NCBI GenBank assembly: GCA_027576995.1
Contig: JANBQC010000627.1
Coordinates: 1-15,958, forward strand
Direction: 5' to 3'
From: Dimargaris cristalligena
Lineage: Eukaryota > Kickxellomycota > Dimargaritomycetes > Dimargaritales > Dimargaritaceae
DNA length: 15,958 nt
Notes under the pieces: generated by a model
What the model was told of the DNA's origin: nothing
The model's database searches: none
What the model saw: the letters and a program-made list of their open reading frames with translations, nothing else
Part shown: piece after piece, positions 8,689 through 15,958 of the stretch
Layout of the letters: every line of letters begins with the position of its first letter
Position numbering within the stretch: the stretch's first letter is position 1
Program-made: the position numbers and the translations under genes

Positions 8689-11400
8689 CGGAAGATGACA
8701 CCCAGCCAACTAAGGCGACATGGAAAGGACCAGCACATTGACGCATATATTATTGTATGCATGAGCATATCATCACCACACCATCCCGCAATTTGGGAGG
8801 GGGGGGGATAAGCTGCTCTTCCCTTCTCGATACGCTCACCTCTCACTCGTCTTCTTCCCATTTATTGTACATTAACGAGAGCCGAGTTGTATGCACTGCT
8901 TTTCACAGGCGTCAATGCCATCCAATCGCTTCGACAGCTGGACTCCGTATGTGATTTTTCGTAGCGACCACGTCCGTTTAAGGAACCGTTGTGTGTTGTG
9001 GAACCCATCTAGAAGGGGCCCCGATTGCCCAAGACCAAGCGCAAGGCATATCACCATCCCTCTCTCCCCTCTACACGTATCCACACAGCCCGTCTTAGAG
9101 GTGCTGGACAAACATCCCATTTCGCACTTTTTACTTCCCCCGCCTTGCTTTTTTACCGGGATTGGGAGGAGCTGGTGACCAGTCGAAAATCGAAGGATGC
9201 TCGACAATGAAATTGGTCCAGGTTTAATGACCAACAGGTGCAATGCACTGGAGTATGCCGTCCTTAGCAACACTCGTTGAATGCAGGTGAGTCAATGGTG
9301 ACGAACAAACCCCTCCTATCCCAGATAATCCGCATTTACCAGCATACATTTCCTTGGGCTAATAATACCAATTGCCAGTAGGCATGCCACCGGTCGCCGC
9401 CCTTTCTCCCAACTGTATACACCCGTGGCGCACCGGAAGAGCGTATAGCCGGCGATTATCGAGCTACTCCCCCTCCCCCTCGATTTGCCCCACTCAGGAA
9501 ACCCCCATAAATGGGGCATGATCCAATCACGATGGGGGATGAGGGGTGGTGGACAAGGCGGAAGGGGGAGTTGCCTTTCGATTGTACCCATTGCCCCCCC
9601 CCACCAAGGAGATTAATGACAAAAGGGTGGTGAGGAAAAGGGAATAGGCTCGCCAGTCCTGGAATTCTGGTTGGAAGTCTGGGTTAACGGCTTGTAGAGA
9701 GGGAGGTTGGGTATAATGACCGCCACATTGAAGTCATCGGAAATCAAACTGGTTATAGGAGGAATGGGTGGGGGGTTGTAATAGTCCGCATAAGGTACGA
9801 TGAGTCGCTATTAAAACCAAACTTACGCTACTGCCCATGCCACCAACGGGTGGTAGTCTATCTATGTTGCCACATTGCAAACCTCTTAGTGACATTTTGT
9901 TGAGACCCTGGTAATCGCCGATACATCTCATTAGCAAACCCAGGTTCTTGACTATAAGCAGGCATAGCAGAGTTATTCCTCATTCCTGCAATAACTGTAC
10001 AATCAAGTCCAACAGTCGGCCTTGTTAATCGGATTGAACCCTTGTTTGTGACACTGGGTAAGCAATGATGGGCAAATATTGTGGGTTTTTGGGTATGGAA
10101 TAACCCCCGCACGCGCTTGCCTGAGTACTTTTCCGAGGAGGCATGTGGTTATTGCCTGATAAACCAGCTCAGGCTTATAGGACTGTGGCTGATGCAGGCG
10201 CAAACCGTAAGGACATATATATCACCTTAGCTTGAGATGGCTGCCGGCGCAAACGAAGTGGCATTATCGACTTAGACTATCTTCAAAAATAGCGACATGA
10301 GCCTTCCATGGCTGGTAGATAACGTATCTAATAAGATATGCCGATAAAGATCCAGAGATGAGGGGAGTTGGACACAAAGAATTAGTGGGCTTCCCTCACG
10401 AATTTGGTGGCTGCAAGTAGTAGTTTATTTCGGAGAATAGGAAACAATATAGCAAAACGACTACATTCAGTAGTGATATGGAGAAACATGACCTACCATA
10501 TAAAATACATATTTCATCATAGATTACAGCACGACTAAAAGAGTTGATTAATTTATTTTTTGCTATTTACATTGTAATATAATATGCATCACATCGTAAG
10601 TCAGAAGTCTTGTAATATTCAACAGGTAAAGGTAAGATGGCTATTATTCACTTTCTGGATACTCTAGACACGCCTGACCCGGCGGTACCTCCTTATATTC
10701 ACGGTTTTAAATAACTGAGAATTCATGAAACCCGGTGATTAGGCAGTACCTACATGGTTAGTATACCGAAGTAATATTCCATTGAGAAACAACCAATTAT
10801 CCGTAAATTATGTATGACGATATTCTCGGACCTAATATCACTCACTATAGTTCAGCGACGTTAATTATACTATCTATTCAATAATTTGGGGAGTAGATCG
10901 CGTTTCGTTCAACCTGCCTCCTTATTAGGGTCGGGAAAGGGGTTAAATGAAAATTTCAATGGCAAAAAAACCCCCCGAGTTTGTGAACTGATTATCCCTC
11001 CTCCCCACACGTAAGTCGATTGAATAGAACGAAATTGAGAGAGCTGGCGCTTTTTCTGAAGAAAAGCCTCGGCGGCATTTAGCCCCGTCGGCGAAATACC
11101 GTATCCCTTGACTGGTGCACAAACCCGATGACTACGCCACCAGCAAGGAACAGGACTTCCCCAGCCAAGGGGACGTCTGACAAATACAATGCGTTGGTTA
11201 CAATCAGTGTCTAGCCAGTATGATTGTTGATATTATATGGCTGCCCACTTTCCTTGTCCCTCCTGGTTAACCATAAAGAATTTGTGATTAGAGTGTGAAA
11301 AAAAACCGGAACTAACAATACAAGCCCTGGGCGTTTTCCATTGGTCCCATATTCCGCCTAGAAATCCAAATCAGCCCTCACAACCCTTTTATTTTGCCAT
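8689..11400. other. Long stretch with no supportable gene
   Basis: I see no recognisable protein or RNA gene in about 2.7 kb. Open frames above 60 codons exist on both strands, the longest at 8872-9273 (-), but it begins with GTG and has no recognisable domain. The region contains a run of nine G at 8799-8807 and one of nine C at 9594-9602. A pyrimidine-rich patch at 8815-8865 (+) resembles a fungal leader, but no convincing gene follows it. The part from about 10200 to 10900 is AT-rich and featureless. A heavily spliced, fast-evolving gene or a non-coding transcript cannot be excluded by eye. Confidence 0.5.
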
Positions 11401-11404
11401 TATG

Positions 11405-11414
11405 TATATAAATA
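11405..11414 (+). promoter_or_regulatory. TATA box candidate upstream of the DUF1206 gene
   Basis: TATATAAATA is a near-ideal TATA box, about 820 bases ahead of the DUF1206 start codon. That is distant unless the leader is long or spliced. A second TATATAA lies at 11684-11690, after a pyrimidine-rich TAG. Either could serve; neither is proven. Confidence 0.25.
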
Positions 11415-12140
11415 CTAGGTGTTGGCGAGGCGGCCCACGTTACTCTAATATTTTCATCTTCACGCCATTAACAAAAAAGCCCCCTTCAGCGTCATCACCA
11501 ACATAGGCCTCGCAATCTCTAATACCATTAATATATATAGCTTCGGTGCTCTTCACTCCTCGCTGTTGTCACACATAGTTACGTAACCGCCTGCGTATCC
11601 ATGCAGTGCATCTCCTCCACCTTCTGCTTAAAAACTGCTCCTTTTGTATGTACGCTATTTAATTTCTGTTTTTTGCTTTAGGGTATATAATTTTACAAAA
11701 TCCATTTTTTATTATTATCCCCTGTTGAAAATAACAAGGCATTAGTGTTGGACCATTGTTATAGTCTGGGCATAATTACGCGCACTCCCACAGTGTCATT
11801 TGGCCGAATCTAAACATTGTGTCAGCCATCAAGGGTCAATATATATACCTACGCACACTTCGGTTCTGCCCAAGTAACCTCGGCTGAATACGTTTATTCG
11901 ACTTACAGAGTGGTACCTCGCCTCCTTTCTCCGTATTATTTGTGACCCACGCTGCCCATTAGCCTCGAGCCCTCCCTCGCAACGGCCTAATTGGCCTTGA
12001 ACAACGCGACGTAGTACCTTAACACCGCTTGTCCTCGTTTTGCGTCCACGTACTACCCTTCCATTTATCCAGGCCTTCCCCAATTCATTTGGACCGCTGC
12101 GTTAAAGGGTGTTTTTTTTTTACTTAAGCAGTCGAATTCG
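11415..12140. other. Upstream region of the DUF1206 gene, no separate gene seen
   Basis: This stretch probably holds promoter and leader sequence. A short upstream reading frame starts with the ATG near 11601, and splice-like signals (GTATGT at 11645, pyrimidine-rich CTCCAG ending at 12208) leave room for a leader intron, though the evidence is weaker than for the phosphatase. A minus-strand frame at 11829-12083 has no recognisable content. Confidence 0.4.
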
Positions 12141-12208
12141 CACCTTCTCTCTAACTCACTCTTTCTCTCACCCGTTCTCATTCCCATTCGTTCACTCTCC
12201 CCCTCCAG
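12141..12208 (+). promoter_or_regulatory. Pyrimidine-rich leader tract of the DUF1206 gene
   Basis: Nearly 70 bases of mostly C and T end about 25 bases before the start codon. CT-rich blocks just ahead of the ATG are common in fungal genes and often mark the core promoter or transcription start area. The tract ends in CCCCCTCCAG, which could also be a splice acceptor. Confidence 0.45.
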
Positions 12209-12234
12209 CGTTATACTCCAGCGACACCTAAAAT

Positions 12235-13749
12235 ATGATATTTGATTGGTTCCACCGGCTGGTCTTGGACCCCCAGGTCCTGGAAGCCGAAATGCGTGAA
12301 CGAAAACTAGCCACGGCGGTTACTAATGACGGGCGGCATTCCGAGTCCGATATCCCCATTACCGTCATTCCCAGCCAAGACCAGGTCGGCGAAGTCCCCT
12401 GCACTTGTCTAGCCACTAATACGGCCGACCACCACCACCAAGGCCAAGACCATGACCATGACCATGAAGAATCGCCAGCCGAGCGACGTCGCCGTCTCCG
12501 GCGAGCGCGACGGGATTTGGAAGCTACCGAGAAGGAAGGGCAAATCCCGGCCCAGGGCTGGGCTCGCATTCCCCGGGCCTGGGATCGGTGTCTGTTTTCG
12601 ATTCAGCGATGGCTGGACGACTTCAATGCCCCCGACGGAATCACCAAGGAACACCAACATCACGTACGGTTTTTCGGCCAGGTGGGGTTTGTCGCCAAGG
12701 GTGTAGTTTACGGTATCATTGGCGGGCTTACAATTGCGACGGCCACCCACGCCCCCAGTCCCGCCGGTACCGAGAATAACGCTTCCCCGCAGGGCGCCTT
12801 CATTCTCATTGGAAGTGCCGACGCAGTGGGTATACCCCTGTTAATCGTCATGGCCGTCGGTCTCTTGTTTTACATCATCTGGCGGTTCTGGGAGGCCATT
12901 ACAGGCCAAGGAGCGGACGCCACCTTCTCGTCGCCCAAGAATTTCTTCAAATACCGGCTCAGTCCCTTTGTATCGGGGTGTGTCTACACCGCGTATCTAT
13001 TTTACATCATTTTCGTGGCCATCAAAAACAGGGCCGAGGACAAGGATTCCGATCCCAGCAGCGGGTGCTTTCCCTCCTGCTGGAACACATCGACCATCGG
13101 CCGCATCGGCCTCGGGTTTATTGGGGTAGCCTTCCTAATTGCCACCCTGACCCAACTCATACCGGCGCTCACGGGGGCCTTCAGGCATGAACTCCGGCTC
13201 AGCCGCTGCAAACGGTGGGTTCGCTATCTGGTACGCACGGCCGGCCACATTGGGTTTCTGGCGCGCGCGGGGGTATTCCTGTGTGTAGCAGTCCTGGTCA
13301 TTCGGTCCATCAGCGACGATGTGGATCAAGACCATTTCACCGTCGGTGCTTCCATCAACCAACTGGCCACCACCAGCGCGGGTAAATTCTGCCTGTGGTT
13401 GCTGGGCCTGGGGCTGATCGTGTACAGTCTGTTTGCCATTTCCAACTCCTATTTCAAATACTTCCCCACCCGGCCCCGGTTCCAGCCTTTCCCGTATGAC
13501 GAGAGTCGCCATCAACACAATCATTTCCGGTATCTGCGGTTCCACCGTCACTCCCCCAGCTGTCCTAATTATCGGAATGTATCAAGCTCGCCGCCGTGTC
13601 AGGATCCCTGTCCGGAATGTATGGCCTCACCTGTCGAAGAACCCGTGATTTTGGCCACCCCGGATACTCCAGCTAAGCCAACACTCGGTTCGCGTACCCC
13701 TTCCCCAATATCGATGCCGATCTCGGTACATGTCCACGATAAACAGTAG
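12235..13749 (+). CDS. DUF1206 six-helix membrane protein with His- and Cys-rich tails, 504 aa
   Basis: The core (about 143-410) shows the DUF1206 pattern of three repeats of paired helices. The first repeat is clearest, with GQVGFVAKGVVYGIIGG at 148-164 and a second helix ending YIIWRFWEAITG at 213-224. The third begins AGHIGFLARAGVFL at 336-349, and the middle one is more diverged (LSPFVSGCVYTAY). Helices fall at about 148-170, 198-222, 243-264, 288-311, 337-358 and 385-408. The N-terminal tail has an HHHQGQDHDHDHEE cluster (66-79) followed by an Arg-rich segment. The C-terminal tail has RHQHNH and RFHRHS (425-440) and four cysteines at 443, 455, 459 and 462. With six helices both tails face the same side, probably the cytosol. 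No biochemical function is established for DUF1206; it is best known from bacteria. The first ATG is chosen because an in-frame TAA ends three bases before it. The coding sequence is uninterrupted. Confidence 0.93.
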   Translation: MIFDWFHRLVLDPQVLEAEMRERKLATAVTNDGRHSESDIPITVIPSQDQVGEVPCTCLATNTADHHHQGQDHDHDHEESPAERRRRLRRARRDLEATEKEGQIPAQGWARIPRAWDRCLFSIQRWLDDFNAPDGITKEHQHHVRFFGQVGFVAKGVVYGIIGGLTIATATHAPSPAGTENNASPQGAFILIGSADAVGIPLLIVMAVGLLFYIIWRFWEAITGQGADATFSSPKNFFKYRLSPFVSGCVYTAYLFYIIFVAIKNRAEDKDSDPSSGCFPSCWNTSTIGRIGLGFIGVAFLIATLTQLIPALTGAFRHELRLSRCKRWVRYLVRTAGHIGFLARAGVFLCVAVLVIRSISDDVDQDHFTVGASINQLATTSAGKFCLWLLGLGLIVYSLFAISNSYFKYFPTRPRFQPFPYDESRHQHNHFRYLRFHRHSPSCPNYRNVSSSPPCQDPCPECMASPVEEPVILATPDTPAKPTLGSRTPSPISMPISVHVHDKQ

Positions 13750-15496
13750 CTACTGGCTGCTCAATCAGTTTCTCAGTGGGCGATCGACTAGTTTGCCCGG
13801 GGCCTCCTGTGCACTTGGTTTACTGCTTATATACATATGCCATAATTTTAAATACCTATTGTCACTATTATTGTACATTGATTTATGCCCATTTATTTAC
13901 ACGACGAGGCCTTTGGTCATTTTTTTTTCAGGGTTTTTCAGGTTAACCCACCTTTACCCGTTTTTATTATTAGATTCGGAAGGCTATCCTGTGTATTATC
14001 GCATTGAGTTATGCTGTGTTTCATCTTTATACCATGGCTTTGGTGACTTATTTTTACCTCCAATCCACCCAATTGTAGTGTAAACGACCTATTAAATAGA
14101 CAGTTCTATGATGTGTATTCTATGACGTTGGTACTTTGCGGCTTTTATTGGAACTAAAACTCGGGAAATCCTCTCAAGGGATAGTTGGAGTGGTGTTCAT
14201 TTCGTTGTCAATAAGTAAGGACCCGTAGGAGTAGGTAGCGTGAGTCTGACACGAAGATCCTATAAAGGCACCATCTTAAGCACCTCTCTGGGTTCAGTAA
14301 GAAAGAGTACATATTTGGAGCAAGAATGAGAGACGCATCAACTGCCCTTGTAAACCAGGCATGTGAGGATAATGGTATTACATTCCTGTGGGCAATTACT
14401 AAATATAAATGGAAGAGGAGGATCGTCTCGTAGGTGAGACCTACTAAATGGGATCCTGAGTAAGATAGGAAAGAGTTGGCGATGGTAACGGCGGGATTAA
14501 ACAGGGTTAAATTGCCTGGTATTCAACAGGGGAGGGGCTCTCTCTCTCTCCCGCCATATTTGGCAGCACTTAATTTGTGCGTATACTACTGCATCGTATT
14601 CATTGCCAAGGGTCCTCCTAAATATACAAGTGTGACTATTTGGCTAAAGAAATTGTGACTGGATTCGCTTAAATTAATCGTCAGGGATCCCAATATGGTG
14701 ATAATGAGGTAAGATGAGCGAGACTACCACCTGCCTATATGGAGGTGTTTACGTGTAAGTGTAAGTGTAAGTGAGGGTCCTCTCCGTTGCTGCCGATCGG
14801 GGTTCAGTCCAGTGGAGCACAAGATATATAAAAACAACTGTAAAAAAGGGTCGCTCCCATTTCTGCTTTGGCTCCCTTACTTCCTAAAAATCGACACCGT
14901 ATCGCCGGGGGTTTTTTTGTTTAGTAAAGCTCTAGAGTTTGCGGCTGCCAAGTTTGGCATTTTTATTCGACTAGGAATCGACGGACCAGTGAATTTCGGC
15001 ACCCCTTACTAGATGGAGAGGCGCTCAGGCCGCAATGAGTCGATGATCCACCCAGGTGTAAGAGAGTGGAATATTTCTATTTTTAGATCTATCGAATTTG
15101 ACCCAAGGTGAGTTGGATGAGTTGAAACCGAAGGTCGAACAAAAGTAGTTGGGGTGTGGAGGACCCCCAGAGCTCTTACTCCCCCTTCGCATGTATTTCT
15201 ATATATTGCCATTTCTAATAGCGCGTGGCTCTTCATCTTCCGTTCACATCCGTCAGTCAGGTTGGGGTTTAGCAGTATACTATGCACAGGTAGAAAACCG
15301 CCCTTCGGACAGAGCTAAGAGATAGTGTATCTAATGGTCCGCAACCTCATATACTACCCGCACCGAGGGGGGGCCATTGGATCTTAGGAATGTTTATGTT
15401 ATTGCATGACCACGGCACCGCTCTTGAGGGGTCTATAACAAACCGCACTGCTCTTTGTGGGCGGTGGGATATCCATCCATGCTGGTTGGAACCGTA
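13750..15496. other. 3' flank of the DUF1206 gene and spacer, no gene seen
   Basis: T-rich sequence follows the stop codon. TATATACATATG near 13828-13840 and TTTTAAATA at 13846-13854 could be the 3'-end signals of the DUF1206 gene. Further on, the only open frames are short, begin with GTG or TTG, or are hydrophobic merely because the DNA is T-rich. I find no tRNA, rRNA or recognisable protein here. Confidence 0.5.
14753..14773 (+). repeat. Short tandem repeat, GTGTAA x 3.5
   Basis: Three full and one half copies of the hexamer GTGTAA lie in tandem in otherwise unremarkable spacer. The copies are identical, as expected for a young slippage repeat. It is too short and in the wrong setting to call a telomere. 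Confidence 0.85.
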
Positions 15497-15555
15497 GGCA
15501 GGTTAGAGCACCTAAACAACCCCCACCAGGGGTGAGGTGCAGTTAGTGACCTGCC
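15497..15555. other. Three-part hairpin of unknown role
   Basis: Three nested perfect stems share one axis: GGCAGGT with ACCTGCC (7 bp), GCACCT with AGGTGC (6 bp) and ACCCC with GGGGT (5 bp) around the loop CACCA. They are separated by small internal loops. Eighteen paired positions in 59 bases is more than expected by chance for one spot, but many spots were looked at. No promoter, T-run or family match was recognised, so it may be a structured RNA, a small foldback element or coincidence. Confidence 0.45.
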
Positions 15556-15881
15556 GACATCGAGGAGGACGAGATCATCATCTGCCTAGGGCCCCTGGTT
15601 TAAGGCTGTATACAGATGTGAATGGGGATGGTCGTCCCCCACATTTGGCTGGTGTTAGATGGTGATCATTTTAAACGCACATGAGCCATCACAGCAAATA
15701 ATGAAGAAATTAATCGGGTGGAGATGGATGGGGTTTATGGACAGGTTATTTAACTTGTTTATACCAGCTGAGCCAATGGAATAATGGCGAGGGGAGTCTT
15801 TGCTACGCTGTCAGTTGAGGACCATTCTCGTGCTCCACATTGATCAGTATGCGGACTGAAGCCCTCCTGGGCATGGAATAT

Positions 15882-15958
15882 ATATGGGAGAAGTTCATTC
15901 AGGCTGTATAATGAAAAATCCATTGGATGCGGCCAATATTACTGGTTAAAAGCTATTC
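15882..15958 (+). mobile_element. Second copy of the MITE-like element, cut by the window end
   Basis: These 77 bases match 2888-2964 in the Kelch intron at 73 positions with no gaps; all four differences are substitutions. Similarity starts at the same ATATGGG boundary in both copies and is lost immediately upstream, which fixes the left end of the family. TA lies just before the TGGG, as in the first copy. The right end lies outside the window. Confidence 0.72.

Noticed and set aside
8872..9273. 133-codon open frame on the minus strand
   Set aside because: It begins with GTG, its first internal ATG lies far inside, no domain is recognisable, and both ends lack supporting signals. Best read as a chance open frame.
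9424..9470. tRNA-like D-arm, GTGGCGCACCGGAAGAGCG, resembling the D-arm of the tRNA at 81-152
   Set aside because: The D stem pairs, but no anticodon stem with a 7-base loop follows, and there is no T arm with a TTCGA-type loop or matching acceptor strand. It is too short to call a tRNA relic or a SINE head.
9858..10203. Two overlapping minus-strand frames (9858-10112 and 10003-10203)
   Set aside because: They lie in different frames over the same DNA and neither shows a family motif. Joining them by a frameshift or intron would be speculation.
13730..14083. 117-codon hydrophobic frame overlapping the DUF1206 stop
   Set aside because: Its hydrophobicity comes from T-rich 3'-flank DNA. It starts inside the DUF1206 coding sequence in another frame and lacks its own leader signals.
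14753..14773. Hexamer repeat considered as an interstitial telomere
   Set aside because: GTGTAA does not match the common TTAGGG-type unit, there are only 3.5 copies, and the surroundings show nothing subtelomeric.
14812..15012. 66-codon frame with an acceptor-like T-run and TTTAG just before its second half
   Set aside because: It starts with GTG and no donor exon or known domain could be found. A lone orphan exon cannot be supported.
15009..15287. 92-codon minus-strand frame
   Set aside because: It starts with GTG, has no recognisable content, and has no promoter or composition signal.

Overview
The window is nuclear DNA of a eukaryote, most likely a fungus. The evidence is an initiator tRNA-Met with the eukaryotic A1:U72 pair and an AUCGAAA T-loop, a spliceosomal intron with a GTAAGT donor, pyrimidine-rich stretches ahead of start codons, and a Ptc5/PDP-type protein phosphatase. 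The mix of genes (a type I membrane Kelch protein and a fungal-type DUF1206 membrane protein) and the long AT-rich spacers around GC-rich genes would suit an early-diverging lineage such as Zoopagomycota. That placement is an inference, not something the sequence proves.

Layout. Positions 81-152 hold the initiator tRNA gene with its pol III terminator. Positions 1716-3790 (+) hold a two-exon gene for a 500-residue secreted-and-anchored Kelch protein; its 572-bp intron carries a 144-bp MITE-like insertion. Positions 5106-7610 (-) hold an unspliced coding region for an 834-residue PP2C phosphatase of the pyruvate dehydrogenase phosphatase (Ptc5/PDP) branch. It converges on the Kelch gene. Its leader appears to contain a roughly 0.9-kb intron that ends 15 bases before the ATG, with a TATA-like promoter near 8685. 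Positions 8.7-12.1 kb show no gene I can support. Positions 12235-13749 (+) hold a 504-residue DUF1206 protein with six membrane segments and histidine- or cysteine-rich tails. Positions 13750-15958 are again non-coding as far as I can see, with a three-part hairpin at 15497-15555. The last 77 bases are a second copy (73 of 77 identical) of the MITE left end found in the Kelch intron.

The protein genes do not look like a pathway or cluster: each has its own promoter region and they share no obvious function. I see no defence system, CRISPR array, operon or other multi-gene system here. The items most worth following are the MITE family, the deduced leader intron of the phosphatase, and the fungal DUF1206 protein with metal-ligand-rich ends.
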